Shown here: positions 44,950 to 54,527 of the stretch, in pieces | Numbering within the stretch: the first letter of the stretch is position 1 | Layout of the letters: each line of letters begins with the position of its first letter | Assembly (NCBI RefSeq): GCF_001552535.1 | Contig: NZ_BCRJ01000034.1 | Coordinates: 1-64,000 of the forward strand | Reading direction: 5' to 3' | DNA length: 64,000 nt | From: Nocardioides jensenii JCM 1364 = NBRC 14755 | GTDB lineage: Bacteria > Actinomycetota > Actinomycetes > Propionibacteriales > Nocardioidaceae | Made by a program: the position numbers and the translations under genes | Notes under the pieces: model-generated | Seen by the model: the letters and a program-made list of their open reading frames with translations, nothing else | Databases searched by the model: none | What the model was told of the DNA's origin: nothing

Positions 44950-47900
44950 GGGACTCTTCTCGAGCGTGGAACTGGCACCCACGGGCCGGGCCGGCTACCG
45001 GCTGCACCATCTCGAGGTGTTCAACTGGGGCACCTTCGACCAGCAGGTGTGGCGCCTGACGCCCGCCGGCGACACCTCACTGCTCACCGGCGACATCGGC
45101 TCGGGCAAGTCCACGCTCGTCGACGCGTTGACCACACTCCTGCTCCCGGCACACAAGATCGCCTACAACAAGGCCGCCGGCGCCGAGTCGAAGGAGCGCA
45201 CCCTGCGTTCCTACGTCGAGGGCCACTACAAGTCCGAGCGTATCGAGGCCTCAGGCACGTCCCGTCCAATCGGGCTGCGCACGGGTGGGAAGACCTACTC
45301 GGTCCTGGTCGGGGTCTTCGTCAACGACGGCCACGACGAGACCGTCACGCTGGCGCAGGTCTTCCAGCAGCGCGACCGCTCCACGCCGTACCGCTTCTTC
45401 GTCACGGCCGACAAGCCACTCACCGTCCTCGACGACTTCTCCGACTTCGGCTCCGACCTCAACGACCTGCGCCGCCGACTGCGAGCCGGCGGCGCCCAGA
45501 TCTTCGACGGCTACCCGGACTACGCCCGGTCCTTGCGCCGCTCCCTCGGCATCCGGTCCGACCAGGCCCTGGAGCTGTTTCACCAGACGGTCTCGATGAA
45601 GTCGGTCAGCAATCTCAATACCTTCGTTCGCGACCACATGCTCGAGCCCTCGGACTCCACCGAGCGGATCCGCGAGATCATCGCCCACTTCGACGACCTC
45701 ACCAAGGCATACGACGCCGTCAAGCGGGCCCGCGAGCAGCTCGAGGCCCTGGAACCGATCGTCTCCACGGCCACGAGGTATGACGACGCGCTGATTCGTC
45801 GCTCCCGCCAGGAGGCCCAACGTGACGCCGTACGCCTCTTCATCGCCGAGACCAGGGCCGACCTGCTCCGTGGGGAGCTCGCCGCCTTCACCGACTCGCT
45901 CGGTCGGCACACCCGGCAGCGCGATGAGGCCGGTGAGCAGCTGGCGTCGATCGCGCGCGAGCGTGAAGCGCTGACCGCCGAACGTGCCGGCGCCGGCGGT
46001 GATCGCATCGGCGAGCTCGAGCGCATCATGCTGCAAGCCCGGGAGCAGACAGTGGAGCGTCGCAGGTGGCGGGAGAAGTACGACGCCGCGCTGGCCGAGG
46101 CCGTCCCCGAAGCGGTCGGCTCCATCGTCGACGCGTCGTCGTTCGCGGAGCTCGCCGGGTCGTTGGGCGGGCGAGACATCGAGGTGGGCCGCCAGCTCGC
46201 CGACCTCGACACCCGGGTCGGCACGGTCGCCGGACAGCTCAACGACCTGGACAGGCAAGCGGCGGAGACGCGGGCCGAGCTGGCCAGTCTCGCCTCGCGC
46301 ACCAGCAACCTGCCCAGCGGCCAGGCCGACCTGCGCGAGCAGCTGTGCCACGACCTGGGCCTGACCGAGGCTGACCTGCCGTTCGCCGGTGAGCTCCTTG
46401 AGCTCGACGACGGGCACGATTCCTGGCGTGGCGCCGCCGAGCGGGTGCTGCGCGGCTTTGCCCTGTCCTTGCTGGTGCCCCAGGAGCACTACGCCTCGGT
46501 CGCGCGCTGGGTCAACGGACGACGGCTCACGCACCGCCGCAACGACGGCAGGGTCGTGGGCTCCCGGCTGGTCTACGAGCGCGTCGCCTCCCGCCGGGTG
46601 CGGCTGCAGCGCGAGACCGGCGCCGGACTCCTGCTCGCTGACTGCCTCGACGTACGTGAAGGACCGTTCGAGGACTACCTCCGCGACGAGCTCACTCGAC
46701 GTGCCGACCATCGGTGCGTCGAGACCGTGGAAGAGTTCCGTGACCAGCGCCGCGCGGTGACCCGCGAAGGACAGGTCCGTTCGGGCGATCGGCATGAGAA
46801 GGATGACCGCACCCAGGTCGGTGATCCCCGCAACTGGGTGCTGGGGTGGCGCAACGAGCGAAAGGTTGCCGCCCTCACCGACCTGCTCGGCACCCAGCAG
46901 GAGGCGCATCTCACGAGCAAGGAACAGTTGACCCGGCTTCACGAGGAGCGCACCGTGCTCTCGTCGCGCCAGTCGGCACTCACCCGCCTTGCCGACTACC
47001 CCGGGTGGTCCGGGATCGACCACGCCGAGGCCGATGCGCGGGCGTCCGCAGCCGAGGCCGAGCATGCCCGTCTGGTGTCCGGGTCGACGAAGCTGGCCGA
47101 CATCGAGCGCCGCCTGGCCGATGCTCTCGTGCGGGCGAGCACCGTCGAGAGGGCCCGTGACGACCTGACCGGAGAGATCGGCAAGCTCGAGGAGCGCATC
47201 GATCGCGCCGGCAGGGCACTGGCCGATGACGAGCGACTCGTGGCCGAGCGGGAGAGCGACGAGCTTGTCTCGGCCCGGGCGTCGTACGACGAGCTGCGCG
47301 GGTTGCTGGGCAAGAACACACCATCCGCCTCCACGGACTGCGACGCCGCCCGCGACCGTCTCACCGGCGACCTGACCCGCTCCATCGAGCACCTCGGTCG
47401 AGAGCTGGGCGGCTACAACACCAGCCTGATCCAGGGCATGGGGGAGGTGCTGCGTCGCTGGCCAGAGCTGTGCAGTGACATGGACGCCGACGTCGACTCC
47501 CGAGGCGACTTCCTGGCCTTCCACGAACGGGTGGCCAACGATGACCTGCCGCGCTTCGAGAAGGAGTTCAAGCAGCAGTTGAACACCAACACGATCCGCG
47601 AGCTGGCTCAGTTCAACTCCTGGCTGCGTCGCCAGGCTGAGGAGATCGACGACCGGATCGACCGGATCAACGAGGCGCTCGGCGCCATCCCCTACAATCC
47701 CGGTCGTTACATCAGGCTCGAGAAGGAGCGCACTGTCAACCAGGACGTCGTCGCCTTCCGTGGTGATCTGCGCAATGCCACCGATGACACTCTGACGGCC
47801 GAGACCGACCACTACTCCGAGCAGCGCTTCCTCGACGTGAAGCGGCTCATCGAGCGGTTCCGTGGACGCGAAGGGTACGCCGACTCCGACAAGGCCTGGA

Positions 47901-48343
47901 CTCGCCGCGTCACCGACGTACGCAACTGGTTCGTCTTCTCGGCCTCCGAGCGCGACGAGCAGGGGGAGGAGTGGGAGCACTACAGCGACTCCGACGGCAA
48001 GTCGGGCGGTCAGAAGGAGAAACTCGCCTACACCATCCTGGCGGCGTCGCTGGCCTACCAGTTCGGCCTGGAGTGGGGTGCCGAGAAGTCCAAGGACTTC
48101 CGGTTCGCGGTGATCGACGAGGCGTTCGGTCGTGGCTCCGACGTCTCGACGCGCTATGCCCTCGATCTCTTCGCCAAGCTCGGCCTGCAACTGCTGATCG
48201 TGACGCCCCTGCAGAAGGTGCACATCATCGAGCCCTATGTGCGGGCCATCGGATTCGTCGACAACCCCACCGGCACCGCGTCCCGGGTTCAGACCATGAC
48301 GATCGAGGAGTACCGCGACCGTCGCGACGGACGTGGGACGTGA
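44942..48343 (+). CDS. jetC: Wadjet protein JetC (SMC-like ATPase)
   Basis: A 1133-residue SMC/MukB-like ATPase. Walker A is 'GDIGSGKST' (Lys56), the signature 'SGGQKEKLAY' begins at Ser1021, and Walker B is 'FAVIDEAFG' with Asp1059-Glu1060. A long coiled coil lies between, interrupted by a hinge-like globular part near the middle. It drives DNA loop extrusion that lets the complex measure circle size. The ATG at 44942 lies inside the end of jetB. All catalytic motifs are intact, so the motor should be active. Confidence 0.95.
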   Translation: MGEGLFSSVELAPTGRAGYRLHHLEVFNWGTFDQQVWRLTPAGDTSLLTGDIGSGKSTLVDALTTLLLPAHKIAYNKAAGAESKERTLRSYVEGHYKSERIEASGTSRPIGLRTGGKTYSVLVGVFVNDGHDETVTLAQVFQQRDRSTPYRFFVTADKPLTVLDDFSDFGSDLNDLRRRLRAGGAQIFDGYPDYARSLRRSLGIRSDQALELFHQTVSMKSVSNLNTFVRDHMLEPSDSTERIREIIAHFDDLTKAYDAVKRAREQLEALEPIVSTATRYDDALIRRSRQEAQRDAVRLFIAETRADLLRGELAAFTDSLGRHTRQRDEAGEQLASIAREREALTAERAGAGGDRIGELERIMLQAREQTVERRRWREKYDAALAEAVPEAVGSIVDASSFAELAGSLGGRDIEVGRQLADLDTRVGTVAGQLNDLDRQAAETRAELASLASRTSNLPSGQADLREQLCHDLGLTEADLPFAGELLELDDGHDSWRGAAERVLRGFALSLLVPQEHYASVARWVNGRRLTHRRNDGRVVGSRLVYERVASRRVRLQRETGAGLLLADCLDVREGPFEDYLRDELTRRADHRCVETVEEFRDQRRAVTREGQVRSGDRHEKDDRTQVGDPRNWVLGWRNERKVAALTDLLGTQQEAHLTSKEQLTRLHEERTVLSSRQSALTRLADYPGWSGIDHAEADARASAAEAEHARLVSGSTKLADIERRLADALVRASTVERARDDLTGEIGKLEERIDRAGRALADDERLVAERESDELVSARASYDELRGLLGKNTPSASTDCDAARDRLTGDLTRSIEHLGRELGGYNTSLIQGMGEVLRRWPELCSDMDADVDSRGDFLAFHERVANDDLPRFEKEFKQQLNTNTIRELAQFNSWLRRQAEEIDDRIDRINEALGAIPYNPGRYIRLEKERTVNQDVVAFRGDLRNATDDTLTAETDHYSEQRFLDVKRLIERFRGREGYADSDKAWTRRVTDVRNWFVFSASERDEQGEEWEHYSDSDGKSGGQKEKLAYTILAASLAYQFGLEWGAEKSKDFRFAVIDEAFGRGSDVSTRYALDLFAKLGLQLLIVTPLQKVHIIEPYVRAIGFVDNPTGTASRVQTMTIEEYRDRRDGRGT

Positions 48344-49482
48344 GCCGAGACTGGTCGACCGTCGATGACGTCGTCGCGAAGATGAGTCGTGTCTGGCAGG
48401 ACGGAACGCTGCTGCGTCGCCATGCGTCGGGTGAGCCCTTCGAGTCGGTGGCTGTTCCGCTGCGAGGACCGAAGCCCTCGGAGATCGGTGACCGACTCGA
48501 CGACGTACGCCGATGGGTCGCTCGCCTCGACGAAGGACGCCGCGGCGGCGCCCGCTACGACCTGGAGTGGGGCGACATCGGTGGCCGGCACTTCGGGCGG
48601 AACCGGGTGCCGTGTCGGGCGGTGGTCGCGTCGTGGGACCAGGCGTGGACACTGCTGGGGGTCGCACAGGATGTCGCGGCGTTCGATCGGCTTCTGGTAG
48701 GGGCCGACAACGACGCGGTGAGAGAGTGGGCGTTGGCCCATCCACACAAGGCGCTCAGCCTCGCAGCCGACTGGCCGGGTGTGCTGGCGGCCTACACCTG
48801 GCTCGACGAGCATCGTGATTCCGGCCGCTACCTGCGTGAGATCGACGCCCCCGGGGTTGACACCAAGTTCGCCGAGCGGCACCGGGGAGTGCTGGCCGCC
48901 ATGCTCGGAGTGTCCGGCACTGCGACGGGCTTTGTCTCGGGCCTGGGGCTGCACAGCAAGCCAGAGTTCATCCGGCTGCGTGTCTCACCATCACTGGGCC
49001 TGCCCGCGCCGTTGACCGAGCTGGCAGTGCGTGTCGAGGAGTTGGCCGCATTCGACATCACGCCGACAACAGCGCTCGTGCTCGAGAACGAGATCACCTA
49101 CCTCAGTGTCGATGTGCCACCCGGCGGGGTCGTGATCTGGGGCAAGGGATTCGACGTGGACCGAGTGGGGCGGCTGCCGTGGCTGGTCGACACGCAGGTC
49201 CTCTACTGGGGTGACATCGACACGCACGGTTTCGCCATCCTCGACCGTCTGCGCGCCTGGCTGCCGCACGCGCGCTCCGTGCTGATGGACCGCGAGACGT
49301 TGATGCGGCACGGCGATCGCTGGGGCGTCGAGGAACGACCCGCTACGTCCCGTCTGGCTCGCCTCACATCCGACGAGGAAGACGTCTACACCGCACTGGT
49401 CGGCGACGAGCTCGGCACCCGGATCCGACTCGAGCAGGAGCGAATCGAGTGGTCATGGGTGCAGACCCGGCTCCGGGGCTGA
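48340..49482 (+). CDS. jetD: Wadjet protein JetD (DUF3322/DUF2220, Toprim-type nuclease)
   Basis: A 380-residue nuclease subunit. The N-terminal DUF3322 part includes 'VPLRGPKPSEIGDRLDDVRR'; the C-terminal Toprim fold has 'VLENEITYLSV' with the conserved Glu and 'YWGDIDTHGFAILDRL' with Asp292 and Asp294, the metal-binding pair that cuts DNA. The GTG at 48340 overlaps the jetC stop as GTGA. It completes the jetABCD set. The downstream gene is on the other strand, so the operon ends here. Confidence 0.93.
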   Translation: MSRDWSTVDDVVAKMSRVWQDGTLLRRHASGEPFESVAVPLRGPKPSEIGDRLDDVRRWVARLDEGRRGGARYDLEWGDIGGRHFGRNRVPCRAVVASWDQAWTLLGVAQDVAAFDRLLVGADNDAVREWALAHPHKALSLAADWPGVLAAYTWLDEHRDSGRYLREIDAPGVDTKFAERHRGVLAAMLGVSGTATGFVSGLGLHSKPEFIRLRVSPSLGLPAPLTELAVRVEELAAFDITPTTALVLENEITYLSVDVPPGGVVIWGKGFDVDRVGRLPWLVDTQVLYWGDIDTHGFAILDRLRAWLPHARSVLMDRETLMRHGDRWGVEERPATSRLARLTSDEEDVYTALVGDELGTRIRLEQERIEWSWVQTRLRG

Positions 49483-49578
49483 GGGGTGACAGCCCAGGCG
49501 ATGACACGCAGCCGACGCCTGGTGGTGCACCGACAACTCGGTCGGAGCGCCTGGTGGAGAGCCCCGAAGAGAAGTCGG

Positions 49579-50097
49579 TCAGCCGAGGACCGTGCCCCCT
49601 CGGTGCAGCTCCCGGTGCGCCTCGTAGATCTCCGCGTTCGTGTGCAGCCGCTCGACCTCCTCGTCGGTGAGCTCGCGGCGTACCTTGCCGGGCACTCCCG
49701 CGACCAGCGTCCGCGGTGGGACCTCCATGCCCTCGGTGACCAGCGCACCCGCGGCGATCAGCACCTCGTCGCCGATGACGGCTCCGTTCATCACCGTGGC
49801 GCCCATCCCGACCAGCACGTGGTCGCCGATCGTGGCGCCATGGACGACCGCGCCGTGGCCGACCGAGACGCCCTCGCCGAGGATGACCGGCTTGCCCTTG
49901 TCGACATGGAAGACGCAGTTGTCCTGCACGTTCGAGCGCGGTCCGATGGTGATCGGCTCGTTGTCGGCCCGCAGCACCGCGCCGTAGAAGACGGAGGATC
50001 CCTCGGCCAGGTTGACCGAACCGACCAACGTCGCGTCGGGGGCGACCCAGGCAGAGTCGGGGATGACGGGGGAGCGGTCTCCAAGTGCGATCAGCAT
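49579..50097 (-). CDS. Gamma carbonic anhydrase family protein
   Basis: A 172-residue left-handed beta-helix protein. The hexapeptide repeats and the zinc ligands His64 ('CVFHVD'), His81 and His86 ('GHGAVVHG') match the gamma carbonic anhydrase (CaiE/YrdA/PaaY) group. It could hydrate CO2 or be a catalytically weak relative; many members have no demonstrated activity. It forms a trimer in known structures. It is monocistronic between jetD and the response regulator gene. Confidence 0.93.
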   Translation of the reverse strand: MLIALGDRSPVIPDSAWVAPDATLVGSVNLAEGSSVFYGAVLRADNEPITIGPRSNVQDNCVFHVDKGKPVILGEGVSVGHGAVVHGATIGDHVLVGMGATVMNGAVIGDEVLIAAGALVTEGMEVPPRTLVAGVPGKVRRELTDEEVERLHTNAEIYEAHRELHRGGTVLG

Positions 50098-50153
50098 GGC
50101 GGCAAGGCTACCGACGACGATTCGGCGGCCCTAAGGGCGGAGCGTCTCGTGGT

Positions 50154-50780
50154 TCAGGCGCGGATGATGCGCCGTTCGATGGCGGCAGCAACGGCTCCGG
50201 GACGCGTGTCGACCCCGAGCTTGGTGTAGATGTGCGAGAGGTGCGACTTCACGGTGGCCTGCGACACGAACAGCTCGCGCGCCATCTCCTTGTTGCCCAG
50301 CCCCCGGGAGAGCAGCTCGAGCACCTCGACCTCGCGTTCGGTGATGGTCGTCGCGCCCGGCGTCGTACGCCGCACGAGCGTGGCGGCCACCGACGACGCC
50401 AGCACCGTCTCGCCGCGTGCGGTCGCCCGGATGCCGGCGAACAGCTCGTCGGGCGGGGCGTCCTTGAGGAGGTAGCCGCGAGCCCCGGCCTCGAGCGCGC
50501 GGAGGATGTCTGACTCCGTGTCATACGTGGTCAGCACCAGCACCTCCGGCGGCTCGGGCAGACCGCGAACCGCCGTGGTGACCTCGGCGCCGCCGGGGTG
50601 GCCGTCACCCAGGCTCAGGTCCATCAGCACGACGTCGGGTCGGTGCTCCTCGACCGCGGCCACCGCACGGTCGATCCGGTCGGCCTCGCCCACCACAGAG
50701 AGGTCGTCCTGCCCGTCGATGAGGGCGCGCAGTCCGGCGCGTACGACGGGGTGGTCATCGACCAGCACGATGCGGATCAC
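50154..50780 (-). CDS. NarL/LuxR-type response regulator
   Basis: A 208-residue regulator with a receiver (Asp8, Asp9, phosphoacceptor Asp54 in 'VVLMDLSLGD') and a LuxR-type helix-turn-helix ('LSRGLGNKEMARELFVSQAT'). The GTG at 50780 overlaps the kinase stop as GTGA. It is controlled by the kinase encoded upstream; targets are not visible. Confidence 0.95.
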   Translation of the reverse strand: MIRIVLVDDHPVVRAGLRALIDGQDDLSVVGEADRIDRAVAAVEEHRPDVVLMDLSLGDGHPGGAEVTTAVRGLPEPPEVLVLTTYDTESDILRALEAGARGYLLKDAPPDELFAGIRATARGETVLASSVAATLVRRTTPGATTITEREVEVLELLSRGLGNKEMARELFVSQATVKSHLSHIYTKLGVDTRPGAVAAAIERRIIRA

Positions 50781-52024
50781 GGGGTTCCCTGGTTTCGGGA
50801 CGGTCGCAGCGCGGCCTGCTCAACCTCGGTGTGGATCGGGAAGCGAGCGGAGACGGTGGTGCCCTCACCCGGAGCGCTCTCCACCTCGGCCCGGCCGTCG
50901 AGTCCGGCCGCCCGCTCGCGGATGCCGGCCAGGCCGCGACCACGCGTCCCGGATGCTCGCACGGTGTCGGGATCGAAGCCTCGACCGTCGTCGCGCACGT
51001 CGAGCACGACCTCGTCGTGGTGGTAGGTCAGGGTCAGCGCCACCCGGTGGGCATCGGCGTGCTCGCGCACGTTGGCCAGCGCGCCGCGCGCCGTACGCAC
51101 CAGGGCAGCGGCCACCTCGGCCGGCAACCCGACCGGTGATCCGTCGATCCGCAGCTCGACCGCCGTGCCAGCAGCGGCCTGGTTGGCGGCCCTGCGCAGG
51201 GCATCGGCGAGCGCCGTACCGCCCGGGTCGGCGGCGAGATGGTCCGGAGCCAGGTCACGGACCACGCGGCGTACCTCGTCCAGTCCGTCGCGTGCGGTCG
51301 TTGCCGCGGTGTGCACGTGCTCGCGGGCCGCGGCCGGGTGGGCGTCCCACGCCTGCTCGGCGGCCTGCAGCAGCAGGTTGATGCTGGAGAGTCCCTGACC
51401 GACCGAGTCGTGGATCTCCCGCGAGAGTCGGGTCCGCTCGGCCAGTGCCCCGGTTCGGTGCTGCTCCTCGGCGAGGTCGGCCTGAGCCTCGACCAGCTGG
51501 TCGACCAGCTCCTGCCTGGCCCGGGACTCCACGTCGAGCGCACGGTAGGCGAGCACCGTCACCAACGCGATGCCGATCGGTCCGGCCACCTGAACCGGGT
51601 CGAAGCCGTCGCTGATCCTCAGCCAGGCGGAGGTCAACAGGCCCGTCATCACCACGACGGTCCCGACCGCCCACCCGAACGGCAGCACCCGCAGAACCGC
51701 GAACGCCACCGGCACCGCGCACCACGCGAACGACGGTGCGACCGCGGTCAGGACGCCCCACAGGACGACCATCGCGCCCACCCACACGGTCGGCCACCAG
51801 GCTCGCCCAGTGAGAAGTCCCCGGCTCGCGTACGCCGACCCGAGCAGCAACGCGCCGGCGAGTACGCCGACCCCGGTGGCGCCCAGGCCGTGCCGGTCGA
51901 CGTACCGCACGGCGCAGGTGACCAGCAGCACGAGGAGCATGACCAGGAGCCACTGGTCGAGTCGGTCCGCGGGCGCGAGGATGCCGCGCACGCCGCGGGA
52001 GCGGCCGGAGGAGGGACGAGTCAT
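50777..52024 (-). CDS. Two-component sensor histidine kinase, HisKA_3 (DesK/NarX) type
   Basis: A 415-residue kinase with four to five N-terminal helices (about 23-160) and no large external loop, so it probably senses the membrane or a lipophilic signal. The dimerisation box 'RTRLSREIHDSVGQGLSSIN' carries phosphoacceptor His205; the ATPase part has 'ALANVREHADAHRV' and 'DVRDDGRGFD'. It partners with the NarL-type regulator encoded directly downstream. Confidence 0.95.
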   Translation of the reverse strand: MTRPSSGRSRGVRGILAPADRLDQWLLVMLLVLLVTCAVRYVDRHGLGATGVGVLAGALLLGSAYASRGLLTGRAWWPTVWVGAMVVLWGVLTAVAPSFAWCAVPVAFAVLRVLPFGWAVGTVVVMTGLLTSAWLRISDGFDPVQVAGPIGIALVTVLAYRALDVESRARQELVDQLVEAQADLAEEQHRTGALAERTRLSREIHDSVGQGLSSINLLLQAAEQAWDAHPAAAREHVHTAATTARDGLDEVRRVVRDLAPDHLAADPGGTALADALRRAANQAAAGTAVELRIDGSPVGLPAEVAAALVRTARGALANVREHADAHRVALTLTYHHDEVVLDVRDDGRGFDPDTVRASGTRGRGLAGIRERAAGLDGRAEVESAPGEGTTVSARFPIHTEVEQAALRPSRNQGTP

Positions 52025-52166
52025 GATGGGCCAAGCGTAGGGACAGCGGCCGATCGTGGCATCAACCGATTGGCTATCGAGGACTGGCCGGCTGCCCGAC
52101 GCATGCGTGGCATCGGGAGACGCAGAGTGGAGCCATCATGAAGCAGACCCCACTCCAGGAGAGAAC

Positions 52167-53171
52167 ATGAACCGCATGTCCAGGCCCGCCACCATCCTCG
52201 CCCTCAGCGCAGTGGCCGGCGCCGCAGCGCTGGGTGGTGCGGGCATCGCCTCGGCCGATGGGGAACCCGGGCGCCCCGGCACCTACCACCTGAACGGCGA
52301 TGCGGTCGATGCCGCCAACCCGGTCGGCTCCAAGTTCGAGGGGATCGGCGCCGACGAGCGTCGCGGCCTGTTCTACGTCAGCGAGGTGACCGGCGGCGAG
52401 ATCCACCGAGGCTCCGTGCGCGACGCGCAGACGCAGGAGTGGCTGGCCGGCAACGGAACTGACGGGCGCTTCACCGCACGGGGCATCACCGTGGACCGGG
52501 CCGGCAACGTGTACGTCGCAGGCGGGCCGAACGGCATCGGCACCGACGGCACCGACAACGGCCGCCCCGACCTGTGGGTCTACGACAAGGACGGCGAGCT
52601 GCTGGCCGCCTTGCGGGCCCCGGGCGACGACGCCTTCCTCAATGACGTTGCGATGGGCCCCGACGGAGCGGCGTACTTCACCGACTCCAACGACGCACGG
52701 GTCTTCCGCGTGGCGCCGGCGGCGGACGGCTGGGAGGCCACGCTGTGGGCCGACGCCACGGACGTGATCGAGCGCAAGCCGGGCTTCAACCTCGGCGGCA
52801 TCGTGCTCAGCACCGACCGCAGCGCATTCGTGGTGGCCCAGGGCAACACTGGCCGCCTGTGGCGCTTCGACGCACGCACCGGTGCGGTCAGCGAGGTCGA
52901 GACCGGTGGCGCCGACCTGGTCAACGCCGACGGACTGGTGCTCCGGGGCGACACCCTCACCGTCGTACGCAACTTCTCCAGGTCGATCGCGACGCTGCGG
53001 CTGGCCTCCGACGGGTCGTGGGCACGCGCGATCCACCAGCAGGCGACGTCTCCGGACCGGGTGCTGACCACGGCGAAGGCGCTGCGTGGCCGGATCCTCT
53101 ACGTGGACAGCAAGTTCGACGAGGCCGTCGCCTCTGGTCCCTACGACGTCATCACCGACCCGACGCGATGA
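52167..53171 (+). CDS. Exported SMP-30/gluconolactonase-like beta-propeller protein
   Basis: 334 residues. A signal peptide (about 1-32, ending ASA) is followed by a six-bladed propeller with repeats such as 'FEGIGADERRGLFYVSEVTG', 'ITVDRAGNVYVAGGPNG' and 'FLNDVAMGPDGAAYFTDSND'. The Glu and Asn of the first and third are at the positions of SMP-30 metal ligands. It may hydrolyse a lactone or bind a ligand outside the cell. AGGAGAG at 52157-52163 precedes the ATG. The next gene overlaps by four bases (ATGA). Confidence 0.85.
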   Translation: MNRMSRPATILALSAVAGAAALGGAGIASADGEPGRPGTYHLNGDAVDAANPVGSKFEGIGADERRGLFYVSEVTGGEIHRGSVRDAQTQEWLAGNGTDGRFTARGITVDRAGNVYVAGGPNGIGTDGTDNGRPDLWVYDKDGELLAALRAPGDDAFLNDVAMGPDGAAYFTDSNDARVFRVAPAADGWEATLWADATDVIERKPGFNLGGIVLSTDRSAFVVAQGNTGRLWRFDARTGAVSEVETGGADLVNADGLVLRGDTLTVVRNFSRSIATLRLASDGSWARAIHQQATSPDRVLTTAKALRGRILYVDSKFDEAVASGPYDVITDPTR

Positions 53172-54436
53172 GGCGCACAGGTCTGGCCACTCTTCCGCTC
53201 GTGCTCGTGCTGGGTGCGTGCGGGGGTGGCGGGGCGGGGGAGTCGGCCGCGCCGTCGAGCTCCACCAGTTCCCTGGCATCATCAGGAAGGGTTGACCGCA
53301 TGGATCAGTCTGAGAAGGGTGCACCGCCGAAGGCAGAGGACCAGGCAGCCCTCGACGAGCAGCTGCGCGACGCGGCCTGGGCCGACGACGTCGCACGGGC
53401 GGGACGCCTGATCCGACGCGGCGCCGACGTCAACGCGAAGGATGATTCCGAGCAGTCGGCGTACCTCGTCGCCACCAGTGAGGGTCACCTCGACCTGCTG
53501 CGACTCACCCTGCGCCACGGCGCGGACGTCGACGACCTGGACAGTTGGAACGGCACCGGCCTGATCAGGGCCGCCGAGCGCGGGCACGCGAACGTCGCCG
53601 GTGCGCTGCTGCAGACAGGGATCGACCGCGACCATGTCAACCGGATCGGCTACCAGGCGATCCACGAGGCGGTGTGGCTCGGCGAGAACACACCGTCGTA
53701 CGAGACGACCGTGCGAGTGCTGGCAGCCGGGGGAGCCGAGCTCGGCCGCACCTCGCCCTCGGCCGGCCTGACCCCGCTCGAGATGGCCCGCGAGCGCGGG
53801 TTCGACCGGCTGGAGAGGATCCTGCAGACCATGACCACCGCGAAGCTCCCGGCCGACCCCGACGCCGCGCTGCTCGACGCCGCCTCGCGAGGTGACGCCG
53901 ACGCGGTGGCGCTGGCCCTGCGGGCCGGCGCCGACATCGAGGTCCGCGACGGCAACCGTCGTACGGCGTTGCTGCTCGCCGCCACCTTCGACCGGATCGA
54001 GGCGGCGCGAGTCCTGGTGGCGATGGGGGCCGACCCGGATGCGCTCGACGACCGGCACGACACCCCGTGGCTGGTCACCGGAGTCACCGGAAGCGTCGCG
54101 ATGCTCGAGGTGCTGCTCCCGGTCCACCCGGACCTCACGATCACGAACCGCTTCGGCGGTCTGTCACCGATCCCGGCCAGCGAGCGCGGGCACGTCGACT
54201 ACCTCGAGCGCGTGGTGCAGACCGACGTCGACCTCGATCACGTCAACGACCTGGGATGGACGGCGCTGCTGGAGGCGATCATCCTCGGCGACGGGGGCGA
54301 GGCGCACCAGGCCGTCGTACGCATCCTGCTCGAGGCCGGGGTCGACCGCACCATCGCCGACAAGGACGGGCTGACGCCGATGCAGCACGCCGAGAGTCGG
54401 GGGTACGACGAGATCGCGGCGCTGCTGCGCGGCTGA
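53168..54436 (+). CDS. Ankyrin-repeat lipoprotein
   Basis: 422 residues. The signal peptide ends in a lipobox LGAC (Cys18), followed by a Ser-rich linker; from about residue 60 to the end, ankyrin repeats follow, for instance 'RRGADVNAKDDSEQSAYLVA' and 'RAGADIEVRDGNRRTALLLA'. It should bind other proteins at the outer membrane face. It is translationally coupled to the propeller protein, which is a possible partner. Confidence 0.88.
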   Translation: MRRTGLATLPLVLVLGACGGGGAGESAAPSSSTSSLASSGRVDRMDQSEKGAPPKAEDQAALDEQLRDAAWADDVARAGRLIRRGADVNAKDDSEQSAYLVATSEGHLDLLRLTLRHGADVDDLDSWNGTGLIRAAERGHANVAGALLQTGIDRDHVNRIGYQAIHEAVWLGENTPSYETTVRVLAAGGAELGRTSPSAGLTPLEMARERGFDRLERILQTMTTAKLPADPDAALLDAASRGDADAVALALRAGADIEVRDGNRRTALLLAATFDRIEAARVLVAMGADPDALDDRHDTPWLVTGVTGSVAMLEVLLPVHPDLTITNRFGGLSPIPASERGHVDYLERVVQTDVDLDHVNDLGWTALLEAIILGDGGEAHQAVVRILLEAGVDRTIADKDGLTPMQHAESRGYDEIAALLRG

Positions 54437-54527
54437 CCGCCAGGCATGATGCGGGCCGGGCGGCGGTCGTTCCTTGCACTTGCTCAAACCTGTCTCATGG
54501 TCGTGCGATGTCCCATAACTTTGGCTC

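Noticed and set aside
45251..48745. A 1164-codon open frame opposite jetC
   Set aside because: Antisense shadow of the SMC-like gene; no domain can be read in it.
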